Source: Pleomorphochaeta sp964545735 | GTDB lineage: Bacteria > Spirochaetota > Spirochaetia > Sphaerochaetales > Sphaerochaetaceae | Assembly (NCBI GenBank): GCA_964545735.1 | Contig: CAZJGS010000061.1 | Coordinates: forward strand, 1-14,974 | Reading direction: 5' to 3' | Length of the DNA stretch: 14,974 nucleotides | Shown here: in pieces, positions 1 to 7,437 of the stretch | Position numbering within the stretch: position 1 is the first letter of the stretch | Layout of the letters: every line of letters starts with the position of its first letter | Made by a program: the position numbers and the translations under genes | Notes under the pieces: generated by a model | Databases searched by the model: none | What the model was told of the DNA's origin: nothing | What the model saw: only the letters and a program-made list of their open reading frames with translations

Positions 1-449
1 GCCCCATCAACGAATACAAAATAATTGATAAAAATCATCTCACTAATCTATGGACCGACATCTATAATACTGAAGGTCAACCCGACTGGTCCCATATCTT
101 ACCCTACTATGATGAAAATATTATCTTTAAAGATACAGTTCAAGAAATCCATGGGAAAGAAAAGTTTCAGGCTATGACTAAACGTCTTACAGATCGCTCC
201 AACGATCTTAAAATGCAAATTAAGCATTCAAGTGAAGATGGTAATTTGATAATACTCGAATGGGAGATGACTCTCAGTTTCAAGAAATATCCAAACTCTT
301 CAATATTTGGAATAAGTAGAGTTACCTTAAATGATGAAAGAAAGATAATTGAACAAAGAGATTACTATGATTTATGGGGTGATATTTTTGATAACATTCC
401 AAGATTTTGTAAAATATATAGAAAATTTATGATAAAAAAGTTTGGTTAA
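1..449 (+). CDS. NTF2/SnoaL-like protein, 5' partial
   Basis: The frame is open from base 3 to the TAA at 447-449, giving 148 residues whose start lies before the window. An internal ATG at 174 exists, but the residues before it (WTDIYNTEG, then a DENIIFKDTVQEIHG stretch) already fit the family, so the gene starts upstream. The pattern is that of nuclear transport factor 2/SnoaL-like cone-fold proteins: an N-terminal helix, the 'y-d-eniiFkD-v-ei-G' segment, a strand with EWEMTL, then a RDYYDLWGDIFDNIP tail seen in the subgroup that travels with short-chain dehydrogenases. No catalytic residue can be assigned. The next gene begins 3 bp after the stop, so the two are co-transcribed. Such proteins often bind or isomerise small hydrophobic molecules; that role here is inference. 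About 90% of the domain is present. Confidence 0.8.
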   Translation, partial: PINEYKIIDKNHLTNLWTDIYNTEGQPDWSHILPYYDENIIFKDTVQEIHGKEKFQAMTKRLTDRSNDLKMQIKHSSEDGNLIILEWEMTLSFKKYPNSSIFGISRVTLNDERKIIEQRDYYDLWGDIFDNIPRFCKIYRKFMIKKFG

Positions 450-452
450 AAA

Positions 453-1388
453 ATGAATAAATACTTAAAAGAATACAAATGGTCCAATATTGGAGCAATG
501 ATTAAAAATGATAAAAGAGACCCCTCTATCAGCAATGATTCCTTTTCAGGCAAATTGGTCGTAATTTCTGGAACAACTTCAGGAATAGGTTGCTACACTG
601 CAAAATTATATGCTTCTCATGGCGCTAATCTTATTATCATAAATCGCAACGAGGAAAAATCAAAAAAACAATGTGAAGAGTTTATAAAAGAATTTAAAAT
701 ATCTTGTAAATATATTATCACAGACTATACAAGTATTTCTGAGGTAATAAGTTTAGGTAAACAACTTTGTGAAATAAAAGAAAATATTGATGTATTAATT
801 CACAATGCTGGAGTCTATCTAACAAAGAAAACCTTTACAAATGATGGGTTGGAGCAAGTTTTTCAAGTAAACTATTTAAGTTCTTTTATTATTAACTACA
901 TGTTAAAAGAAAAATTAACCTCTCAAAAGAAAGCTAGGATTATATTTGTTAATTCTGAAGGACATAGATTTGCAATTGGAGGATTACGACTTGATGATCT
1001 TGAGTGGAAGAAACACCTCTATACAGGACTTAAGGGTTATGGATCTGCTAAAACTGCACAATTACTTTCAATGATAACTTTTTTAAAATATTATGAAGGA
1101 ACTGGAGTTAGTATAAACGCCATGCATCCAGGTAATGTTAATAGTAATATGGGTGAAAATAACGGTAAACTTTATCGTAGTTTTAAACATAGTTTTATAC
1201 TACCGTCAGCAAGATCTGCTGAAGTTTCTGCAAAAGCTTTATATTATTTAGGAGTCTCTAAGGAAGTTGAGAAAACTACTGGATGTTTTTTCAATCTAAC
1301 TACAAAGGAAATTCCAGCTCCTCATGCTTTAGACACAGAAATGGCTTGGAAATTGTGGGAGAAATCTAAATTAATAGCAGGGGTATAA
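453..1388 (+). CDS. Short-chain dehydrogenase/reductase (retinol-dehydrogenase-like)
   Basis: A 311-residue classical SDR, cytoplasmic and NAD(P)-dependent. The Rossmann glycine motif is TxxxGxG-like, SGTTSGIG at 39-46; the NAG motif is N118-A119-G120; the structural Asn is N140 (QVNYLSS); the catalytic set is Ser168 (FVNSEG), Tyr196 and Lys200 (YGSAK). All are intact. About 30 extra residues precede the Rossmann fold. The spacing and the segment between Ser and Tyr (LRLDDLEW) resemble retinol-dehydrogenase and WWOX-type SDRs, so a lipophilic alcohol or ketone substrate is plausible but not shown. The start lies 3 bp after the previous stop with no clear Shine-Dalgarno, which suggests translational coupling. 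The stop is 2 bp before the next ATG. Family is certain; substrate is unknown. Confidence 0.9.
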   Translation: MNKYLKEYKWSNIGAMIKNDKRDPSISNDSFSGKLVVISGTTSGIGCYTAKLYASHGANLIIINRNEEKSKKQCEEFIKEFKISCKYIITDYTSISEVISLGKQLCEIKENIDVLIHNAGVYLTKKTFTNDGLEQVFQVNYLSSFIINYMLKEKLTSQKKARIIFVNSEGHRFAIGGLRLDDLEWKKHLYTGLKGYGSAKTAQLLSMITFLKYYEGTGVSINAMHPGNVNSNMGENNGKLYRSFKHSFILPSARSAEVSAKALYYLGVSKEVEKTTGCFFNLTTKEIPAPHALDTEMAWKLWEKSKLIAGV

Positions 1389-1390
1389 TA

Positions 1391-2998
1391 ATGAATAAAG
1401 AAGAACAGATTGTTATAGTAGGCTCTGGTCTCGGTGGCCTCACTTCAGCAGCTTATCTTTCAAGAGAAGGTTTTCCCGTACTATTGATTGATAAAAATGA
1501 AAAATGTGGTGGCTTGTTAAATTCTTTTAACTATGAGGGTTTTGTTTTTGATGTAGGTGCTAGATCATTAGAAAACTCAGGAATTATAAAACCCTTATTG
1601 AAAGATTTAGAGATCGATATGGAGCTTCTTGAAAGTCCTGTGTCTATAGGAATTGAGTCTGATATTTTCGCTATAAATAATGTAGAAGATATAATTAAAT
1701 ACAAGCTACTCTTAATTAAAAAATTCCCAGAAAATGAAAAAGAGATTGAAAAAATCTTCAAAGTCGTCAAAAAAATCACCAAAAGCATGGATATTATTTA
1801 TGGATTTGATAACCCAATTTTCACAAAAGATTTTACCAAAGATAGAGATTACTTAATTCATAAACTTCTTCCCTGGTTTGGCAAATTTGTACTTGCAGTA
1901 ATGCACATGGGCAGAATGAATAAACCAATTAATATTTTTTTAGAAAAATATACTTCAAATAAATCCCTAATTGATATGATAAGCCAACATTTTTTTAAAA
2001 ATACTCCAACTTTCTTTGCCTTAGGATATTTCTATGTATACCAAGATTATATTTATCCAAAAGGTGGAACAGGGATCTTAACCCAAAAGCTAGCTGAGAA
2101 AATAATTGAAAATGGCGGGAAAATAAAGAGGGATACCTTAATAACCTCTGTTGACCCTAAAAAGAAAACAATCACTGATAGCAAGGGAAATGAATATAAT
2201 TATTCTAAATTAATCTGGGGTGCTGACTTAAAAAATCTTTATTCAATACTTGATTTATCAAAACTAGATAATCAAATAAAAGAGAACTCTCTAAAACAAA
2301 AAGAAAAATTTATGGCCAGCCGTGGTGGAGATTCTGTTTTCTCCCTTTATTTGGGAATCAATAAACCTTTGAAATATTTTTCTAAAATATCTAATGGTCA
2401 CTTTTTCTTTACTCCACAAAAAGAGGGATTGAAAGAGGTTAATAAATCAGAATTAAAAAATTTATTGAATAATTTTGACAATCTCTCAAAAGAAGAAATA
2501 CTAAACTGGGTAGATAAATACTGTAAATTAAATACTTATGAAATATCGATACCGGGCCTAAGGGATTCAAGCTTGGCTCCAAAAGGAAATACCGGCTTTA
2601 TTGCAAGTATTTTCTTTGAATATGATCTTGTAAAAAAGGTAAAAGATGCTAGATGGTATGATACTTTCAAAAAAGAAGTAGAAAACAAAATGATTGAAGT
2701 TCTACAGGCTGCCTTATATTCCGATTTAAAAGAAAATATTATTTTCCAATTCTCTTTCACACCTTTAAGTTATCAAAATAAGGTTGGAACAGCAGAAGGT
2801 GGAATAACCGGTTGGACCTATGAAAGAGCAGTTCCAGTAATACATGATTTAAAAAAGATTCCAAAATCTGTAAAAACCACAGTTCCAGATATATACCAAG
2901 CTGGGCAATGGGCTTATAGTCCTGCGGGAATACCAACTGCAATTCTTACTGGTTGGTATGCGGCTGATACTATAAATAAAAAAATAAAGAATAATTGA
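1391..2998 (+). CDS. FAD-dependent oxidoreductase of the phytoene desaturase/retinol saturase (CrtI-like) family
   Basis: A 535-residue protein with the dinucleotide-binding motif GSGLGG at 11-16, the ribose-binding acid D34 at the end of the second strand (LLIDKN), and the family's next block CGGLLNSF...GFVFDVGA (39-57). The C-terminus carries the second FAD signature of CrtI-like enzymes, GQW then GIPTAILTGWYAAD (505-527). Members desaturate, isomerise or saturate polyenes and related lipids with bound FAD, usually at the membrane surface. The length (about 500 expected) is normal and no break is visible. AGGGG sits about 8 bp before the ATG. It is the last gene of the three-gene set; no classical terminator follows. 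Reaction direction and substrate cannot be told. The companion SDR and NTF2-like protein argue for successive steps on one hydrophobic molecule (inference). Confidence 0.88.
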   Translation: MNKEEQIVIVGSGLGGLTSAAYLSREGFPVLLIDKNEKCGGLLNSFNYEGFVFDVGARSLENSGIIKPLLKDLEIDMELLESPVSIGIESDIFAINNVEDIIKYKLLLIKKFPENEKEIEKIFKVVKKITKSMDIIYGFDNPIFTKDFTKDRDYLIHKLLPWFGKFVLAVMHMGRMNKPINIFLEKYTSNKSLIDMISQHFFKNTPTFFALGYFYVYQDYIYPKGGTGILTQKLAEKIIENGGKIKRDTLITSVDPKKKTITDSKGNEYNYSKLIWGADLKNLYSILDLSKLDNQIKENSLKQKEKFMASRGGDSVFSLYLGINKPLKYFSKISNGHFFFTPQKEGLKEVNKSELKNLLNNFDNLSKEEILNWVDKYCKLNTYEISIPGLRDSSLAPKGNTGFIASIFFEYDLVKKVKDARWYDTFKKEVENKMIEVLQAALYSDLKENIIFQFSFTPLSYQNKVGTAEGGITGWTYERAVPVIHDLKKIPKSVKTTVPDIYQAGQWAYSPAGIPTAILTGWYAADTINKKIKNN

Positions 2999-3079
2999 TT
3001 ATTGGGTAATATAAATATAATAAATTGAAAATAATATTGATACACACCAAGGCTACATTTATTGATTGACAATTACCTT

Positions 3080-3123
3080 TTGAATTAAGAGTAAATCACA
3101 GTTATTTTACTTATTCAATTGAA
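3080..3123. repeat. Imperfect palindrome in the ferritin leader
   Basis: Arms 3080-3097 and 3104-3118 pair as TTGAAT/ATTCAA, AAG/CTT and TAAA/TTTA with small bulges. A perfect 10-bp palindrome, TTCAATTGAA, overlaps the right end at 3114-3123. There is no U-run behind it, so it is a poor terminator. It lies 130-170 bp upstream of the ferritin start and could be an operator or the processed 3' end of the upstream operon. I do not see a convincing Fur or PerR box here. Confidence 0.4.
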
Positions 3124-3250
3124 CATACATAATGTTCTGTTTATCTATTGATTTACCATTTGCTTTATTTTTTGTATAGGGTTAACATTAATTTATGCTA
3201 ATTATAAAGCATATGAATTATGATTTAAAATATAATAAGGGGCGCTAATT

Positions 3251-3760
3251 ATGAACACAAAAGTATCAACTATGCTAAACGAACAAATAAACAAAGAATT
3301 TTTTTCAGCATATTTATATTTAAGTTTCGCTAACTATTTTGAAAACCAGGGATTAAGCGGATTCGCTAATTGGTATGTAGTTCAGGCACAAGAAGAAAGA
3401 GATCATGCAATGCTAATGGTTAAGTACTTGCATAATAACGATGGCCAAATAACATATGAAGCAATCAAAAAACCAGAAAGCACTTGGGATAATGAAGTTG
3501 AAGTTCTTAAGGCCGGACTTGCACATGAAAAGTATATTACAGATTCAATTAACAATATTTATGCAACAGCTTTAGAAGAAAAAGATTATCGTACAACTCA
3601 GTTCTTAGATTGGTTTGTAAAAGAACAAGGTGAAGAAGAAACCAACGCAAGTCTTTTGATTAAAAAAGCTGAATTGATTGGTATTGAAGGAAAGGGATTA
3701 TACATGCTTGATCAAGAACTATCAAATCGTATTTATGCACCACCATCACTAGTACTATAA
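3251..3760 (+). CDS. ftnA: Non-haem ferritin (FtnA type)
   Basis: A 169-residue iron-storage ferritin forming 24-mer cages in the cytoplasm, oxidising Fe(II) and storing the mineral. The ferroxidase ligands fall exactly one residue before the E. coli FtnA positions: E16, E49, H52, E93, Q126 and E129. The third-site glutamates E48, E125 and E128 are also present (EERDH and EQGEEE motifs). There is no haem-binding Met of the bacterioferritin type, which excludes Bfr; the length excludes Dps. AAGGGG (3237-3242) lies 8 bp before the ATG. A TATAAT (3231-3236) overlaps that site and so cannot serve this start as a -10. It sits alone between two unrelated blocks, 252 bp after the oxidoreductase gene. 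Its expression is presumably tied to iron or oxidative stress, though no known regulator box is evident. Confidence 0.96.
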   Translation: MNTKVSTMLNEQINKEFFSAYLYLSFANYFENQGLSGFANWYVVQAQEERDHAMLMVKYLHNNDGQITYEAIKKPESTWDNEVEVLKAGLAHEKYITDSINNIYATALEEKDYRTTQFLDWFVKEQGEEETNASLLIKKAELIGIEGKGLYMLDQELSNRIYAPPSLVL

Positions 3761-3785
3761 GTATTTCTCACAGATCTAATATTTA

Positions 3786-3816
3786 TATCCGCCCTACTGC
3801 ATAAAGTGGACGGATA
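3786..3816 (+). terminator. Hairpin just after ferritin, possible terminator
   Basis: TATCCG pairs with CGGATA, then after a C/A mismatch CC with GG, and after one bulged T ACT with AGT, around the 6-nt loop GCATAA. It begins 26 bp after the ferritin stop and is the most GC-rich spot of the spacer. It has no following T-run (the next bases are ACTAATAAAATT), so it may be a Rho-assisted stop or a 3'-end stabiliser rather than an intrinsic terminator. Confidence 0.45.
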
Positions 3817-3829
3817 ACTAATAAAATTC

Positions 3830-3883
3830 ATGTAGTGGTAGAATTGGTACTTATTCTTAGTAATATCCTTTCTACCTCTACAT
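3830..3883. repeat. Long inverted repeat with 14-bp arms
   Basis: ATGTAGTGGTAGAA (3830-3843) and TTCTACCTCTACAT (3870-3883) pair over 13 of 14 positions, the exception being T/T in the middle. The 26-nt interior can pair further (GG/CC, GTA-like and ACT-like segments). Either strand would form a stable stem. It follows directly after the ferritin hairpin. No gene, T-run or mobile-element end is attached. Its function is unknown. Confidence 0.6.
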
Positions 3884-4351
3884 ATCTCTATCACATAAGA
3901 TATGATTTTAGATGTTTTATATTCTTTAATACATCCTTAAATTAAATAAGTATTTTACAATTGATAAAGAGACTGATAGCAACATCTATTCCCCTATTTC
4001 TTTCAATCTGCAATCTATAATATTAATCTCATGATAATTTCTTTCCTTTTTCTAAACTAAAATGAAAAGTTTCATCATTTTCAAAGAAAACTGCTCGTTT
4101 TCAATTAGAAAAAAGAGTGAATTCAGCAACACCTGACAAGAATCGAGTTGAAAAATATACCTTTAGATGCGGTAATTGACCCTTACATTAATTCTACATA
4201 AGATTTAACTTTGATTTTTTATTGTGTTTAAGGAAATACTAGATTTGTACCAACACCATCAAGTTGTGAACTTCGAAGTTATGCCTATTTAATGATATAT
4301 TTCTTGAAATAATTTATTGTATTATGCATAACAAAAAAATTAATTATTTCT
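3884..4351. other. Non-coding spacer between ferritin and the convergent operon
   Basis: About 470 bp of AT-rich sequence with no supportable gene. The longest coding-like piece is a 37-codon open stretch at 4066-4176 (+) without a start codon, rich in Lys and Arg. A 24-codon ORF from an ATG at 4062 has no ribosome binding site. Neither resembles a known family. The region lies between convergent transcription units and may simply be a terminator/spacer zone or old gene debris. Confidence 0.6.
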
Positions 4352-4387
4352 AATAAAATGATAAAACCAGCCTTTAAGCTGGGTTTA
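4352..4387 (-). terminator. Intrinsic terminator of the TRAP/hydrolase operon
   Basis: Read on the minus strand, TAAACCCAGC and GCTGGTTTTA form a 10-bp stem with one mismatch around a 6-nt loop (TTAAAG), followed by a T-rich tail (TTTTA then TCATTTTATT). It lies 36 bp beyond the stop of the XRE-cupin gene, in the right place to end the six-gene operon. Confidence 0.85.
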
Positions 4388-4422
4388 TTCAAGATATAAA
4401 CAATTTATAAGTAAGTAAAAGA

Positions 4423-4962
4423 CTAGGAACAGATATCGAGAACTTTCACAACTTCCGTGAGAGGTATCGTCTGGTGTTCTATCCGAGCATCAAAATAAAT
4501 CCCATCTCCAGCACAAAGATGATATTCTTCAGTACCAATTTTTAAAAGCATCTCTCCTTCAATAATATAGAAGAACTCATCTCCTTCATGTATCGTCTTA
4601 TGAAGAACATGATCTTTCTTATTTGTAACGAAGTAGAACGGTTGCATCACCTTTTCTTCTTGATTAGAGGCAAAGGGGAATATTGAATACCCCTTTGAAG
4701 TCTTAATCAGTTGAGTTTCAATATGAGCCTTTTTATCATGACTGATATCTTTGGAAGTCTCCTCATCTAGAAGATGCGATATTTTGATGTTGAGAAAATT
4801 AGCAATTTTAGCCAAAACTCCAATAGAGGGCATAACCCTACCTCTCTCTATCTTTGAAAGATAGCTCTTGGTAAAACCGCAAAAATCAGCAATTTCCTGT
4901 TGTGTTCTCTTCTGTTGTAAGCGAATTTTCTTTATGTGTAAACCAATTGCTACTGAATCCAT
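4423..4962 (-). CDS. XRE-family transcriptional regulator with C-terminal cupin domain
   Basis: A 179-residue DNA-binding regulator. Residues 6-65 form a Cro/C1-type helix-turn-helix (QQEIADFCGFTKSYLSKIERG, with the usual later PS..VLAKIANFL). Residues 108-179 form a cupin_2 beta-barrel: HEGDEFFYIIEGE (125-137) matches motif 1, and AGDGIYFDARIEHQ (151-164) matches motif 2. This is the PuuR-like architecture in which the cupin senses a small metabolite. It is the last gene of the operon, 51 bp after the M20 hydrolase; AGGAT lies about 6 bp before its ATG. Likely role: local control of the operon in answer to the transported substrate or a breakdown product (inference). A candidate operator is the inverted repeat over the operon's -35. 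No independent promoter is convincing in the 51-bp gap. Confidence 0.92.
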   Translation of the reverse strand: MDSVAIGLHIKKIRLQQKRTQQEIADFCGFTKSYLSKIERGRVMPSIGVLAKIANFLNIKISHLLDEETSKDISHDKKAHIETQLIKTSKGYSIFPFASNQEEKVMQPFYFVTNKKDHVLHKTIHEGDEFFYIIEGEMLLKIGTEEYHLCAGDGIYFDARIEHQTIPLTEVVKVLDICS

Positions 4963-5013
4963 AATTATCCTATTCTTTATACTAATTTCAAATCTAATAG
5001 TCTTAAACTATAA

Positions 5014-6168
5014 TCAAAAGTTACTTGCTAGTCCGCAGTAGATATTAGCGGCAGCTACAATATTATCTATCTTTACATGTTCATCAACAACATGAGCCAT
5101 CTCTGCAGGTGCAGGTCCGATTCCTATTGTGGGAATGCCCCTTTCTCCTGCACTTGAACTTCCATCCGTACAGAAAAGATATGTACTAATAACAGGGTCC
5201 ATACCAAGTTCATTATAAACATTTTTAGCATTTCTTACAAGAGTATCAGATTCGCTCAGTATCCAACCAGGATAGAACCTTTCTGAGTGAAGAGAGGCCC
5301 CTGTATAGGTGGGTAGCTCTTCTACCGAGTAGGAAGCTGTTGCTTTAAAGTCTTTTATTTCATTACTCAATGAATCTATAACAGCCTGAATCGGAGCAAG
5401 AACACTCTCATGACTCTCATCTTCAATGAGTCTCCTATCAATCGTAGCGCGACAACGATCTGGAACAATGGAGGCTCCAGGATAAGGGGATGAGAGAATA
5501 TCAGTAGCAACCAATATTCCCTTGCCAAGTACTTCAGATTCAATTACTGGAATCTGCTTAACTTTAGCAAGTAGGGGAATCATTAAATCTATTGCATTAA
5601 CCCCAACTTCCGGGTGAGCGGAATGGGAATTCACTCCTATTGTCTCAAGAATAATTTCGGCACGACCTTTCTGCCCAATGGCAATTTCAAGATTATTTGG
5701 TTCTCCAAGAATTACAGCATCTGGAGTAATCATATCTAAAACTTTACTGAAGCCAACACCTTCAAAAATTTCTTCAAATACGACAGCTACAACATAGATA
5801 TCAGCACTATTTGAGCTGCCTATTAAATCAGAAACACCATGAATCATTGCAGCTAAAGAGGACTTCATGTCTGCTGAACCTCGACCATAGAGACAACCAT
5901 TCTTGATTACTCCACCGAAGGGATCCACACTCCAATCCTTTGGAGTGGGAACATCAACAATATCCATATGTCCTTCAAAAAGAATGGTTTTTTCTCCCTT
6001 GCCGTTGATTTTTCCTATGACGTTCCCGTAGGGATCCGTCATAATTTCATCATAGCCAAGAGCTTCCATTTCTTTAATAACTCTCTGTGCAACAACACCT
6101 TCATTGCCAGATAGACTCTTGATTTTAACAAGATCTTGACAGAAAGTTACTAATTTCTCTTTATTCAC
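5014..6168 (-). CDS. M20-family metallohydrolase, YgeY-like (amidohydrolase/deacylase/dipeptidase)
   Basis: A 384-residue co-catalytic zinc hydrolase cleaving an amide-type bond, cytoplasmic (no signal peptide). Ligands are in family order: H67 with D69 (GHMDIVD), bridging D100 (RGSADMK), E132/E133 (catalytic base and ligand), E156 (GEPN), H359 (MAHVVDEH). The segments LGKGILVATDI, IDRRL and YPGWILSES, and the TDGSSSAGERGIPTIGIGPA region, resemble E. coli YgeY rather than ArgE or DapE proper. The start is GTG at 6166-6168, with AGGAG 7 bp upstream on the minus strand. It lies 18 bp after the M24 gene, so the two hydrolases are made together. YgeY's own substrate is unsettled; the selenium-metabolism label should not be carried over, because no such genes are here. 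Substrate unknown. Confidence 0.88.
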   Translation of the reverse strand: MNKEKLVTFCQDLVKIKSLSGNEGVVAQRVIKEMEALGYDEIMTDPYGNVIGKINGKGEKTILFEGHMDIVDVPTPKDWSVDPFGGVIKNGCLYGRGSADMKSSLAAMIHGVSDLIGSSNSADIYVVAVVFEEIFEGVGFSKVLDMITPDAVILGEPNNLEIAIGQKGRAEIILETIGVNSHSAHPEVGVNAIDLMIPLLAKVKQIPVIESEVLGKGILVATDILSSPYPGASIVPDRCRATIDRRLIEDESHESVLAPIQAVIDSLSNEIKDFKATASYSVEELPTYTGASLHSERFYPGWILSESDTLVRNAKNVYNELGMDPVISTYLFCTDGSSSAGERGIPTIGIGPAPAEMAHVVDEHVKIDNIVAAANIYCGLASNF

Positions 6169-6186
6169 AATATTCTCCTATAGTCC

Positions 6187-7395
6187 TTAAATCCAAAGTT
6201 TCTGTGTGGTTGTAAGAATTTTCACTCCGTCAGCAGTTACTAGGAAATTTTGTTCATAGTTAACTGTTCCTACCCCTGGTTTATAGAGACATTTCTCTAC
6301 AGCAAGGTACATATTTTCTTCGACAACCATAGTTTCATCTTTTACGAACCAAGGTCTCTCCCAAGTCATACCGATTCCATGACCCCAATGAGGAGGGAAT
6401 GCAGCATAAATTTTGTCAGGATCAGTCTGTTCTGCATCAAGATAAATACCCTTTGAAATAAGATATTCATCACCAGATGCTACAACTTCACTGATTTTTA
6501 CTCCAGGTTTGATTTTGCTTATTACATGCTCACAGGAGAGTGTGACTTCTTCTATCATACGTCTTACTACAGGATCGGCCTCACCACCTACTACAGTAGT
6601 TCGTCCGAAATCACAGATATAGCCTTCAAAAATAAGAATTAAATCAACTTTAAAGATATCGCCATTCTTCATCTTACGTCTGCAGTCATAGCCAGGAAAG
6701 TCGATACTGTGAACAGGAGTACTATCTTTGCCACCATTGGTTACAACGAAGTAGAGAACTGCACCGTTAGAATATATATGAGCCATAGCAGGTCCAAGAA
6801 CCTGACTCTCAGTCTTTCCTTCTTCGACTTCTTCCATAATAAGTCTAACAGCTTCACTACCAATCCTACATGCCTCGATAATTGAGGTCTGTTCACGTGG
6901 AGTTTTAATAACCTGCATATTGGAGATGATATCATCACAGGGTACTAGGTTAAGATCTGGTAGATTCTCATTCATATTTCGAAGAATTGTTCCATGAATC
7001 GTATCTTCATAGATAATTCCAACATCACCACAATCCATTCCAAGTTCTTTTGCTGTATCAGCAATTAACTTGTGAAAGTCAGGAGCATATCTGATATCTT
7101 TTATAGCAACGAGATCTTTTCGATACTCTAAAGTCGTCACAAGGAGAACTGATTCTCCCTCTGCCGGAATCAAGAGCATCGAGTGAGATCTCCCACTCCA
7201 TAGTGGGAGGTTATCAGGAAGATAGCAACGTTGCTGATAATGGTTGGCGAAATAACATCCACCGGCATACCTATCAAATGTTCCTCCGCCTCTAGAGCAT
7301 ACAAAAACACCTGATAATTCACGTTTCTTGGCCTCAATTTGACAATTACGACGTCTAAGTTCAAAATCTTTAAATGGTACATTATAAGCAAACAT
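6187..7395 (-). CDS. M24-family metallohydrolase (Xaa-Pro peptidase/creatinase fold)
   Basis: A 402-residue protein with the two-domain layout of prolidase, aminopeptidase P and creatinase: an N-terminal RNase-H-like domain (about 10-160) and a C-terminal pita-bread domain (about 170-400). All five metal ligands of true metallopeptidases are present: D251 (KVDLIL), D262 (CDFGRT), H339 (GHGIG), E367 (AVEKC) and E381 (YEQN). H229 (PVHS) sits where the family's substrate-contact His is found. Because the metal set is complete, creatinase itself (metal-free) is unlikely; a prolidase-like or ring-opening hydrolase such as the ectoine-hydrolase type remains possible. No signal peptide, so it acts on imported material. 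AAAGGAG lies 9 bp before the ATG; it is 42 bp after the binding-protein gene and 18 bp before the M20 gene. Confidence 0.88.
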   Translation of the reverse strand: MFAYNVPFKDFELRRRNCQIEAKKRELSGVFVCSRGGGTFDRYAGGCYFANHYQQRCYLPDNLPLWSGRSHSMLLIPAEGESVLLVTTLEYRKDLVAIKDIRYAPDFHKLIADTAKELGMDCGDVGIIYEDTIHGTILRNMNENLPDLNLVPCDDIISNMQVIKTPREQTSIIEACRIGSEAVRLIMEEVEEGKTESQVLGPAMAHIYSNGAVLYFVVTNGGKDSTPVHSIDFPGYDCRRKMKNGDIFKVDLILIFEGYICDFGRTTVVGGEADPVVRRMIEEVTLSCEHVISKIKPGVKISEVVASGDEYLISKGIYLDAEQTDPDKIYAAFPPHWGHGIGMTWERPWFVKDETMVVEENMYLAVEKCLYKPGVGTVNYEQNFLVTADGVKILTTTQKLWI

Positions 7396-7437
7396 AATTA
7401 CTATCTCCTTTCATATGTTTTAATATTTGTTAAATTT

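Noticed and set aside
1531..2942. Three minus-strand ORFs inside the FAD oxidoreductase gene
   Set aside because: They lie antisense to a gene with clear family motifs, have no ribosome binding sites and show low-complexity composition.
3201..3236. A PerR or Fur box close to the ferritin start
   Set aside because: The AT-rich sequence gives only a weak, mismatched palindrome, not distinguishable from background.
3830..3883. A tRNA gene, because TAGTGGTAGAATTGG resembles a D-arm
   Set aside because: No acceptor stem, anticodon stem or TTC loop can be folded around it; the stretch is better explained as one arm of a long inverted repeat.
4062..4179. A small ORF (ATG at 4062, 24 codons) and an overlapping 37-codon open piece
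   Set aside because: No ribosome binding site, no start codon for the longer one and no recognised family; lengths are within chance.
5014..6168. Selenium metabolism role from YgeY similarity
   Set aside because: No selenium-related gene accompanies it; the label comes from the E. coli neighbourhood and cannot be transferred.
4423..7395. A complete ectoine-degradation operon
   Set aside because: The second hydrolase is M20/YgeY-like rather than the AstE/aspartoacylase-like DoeB, and DoeC, DoeD and the usual regulators are absent.
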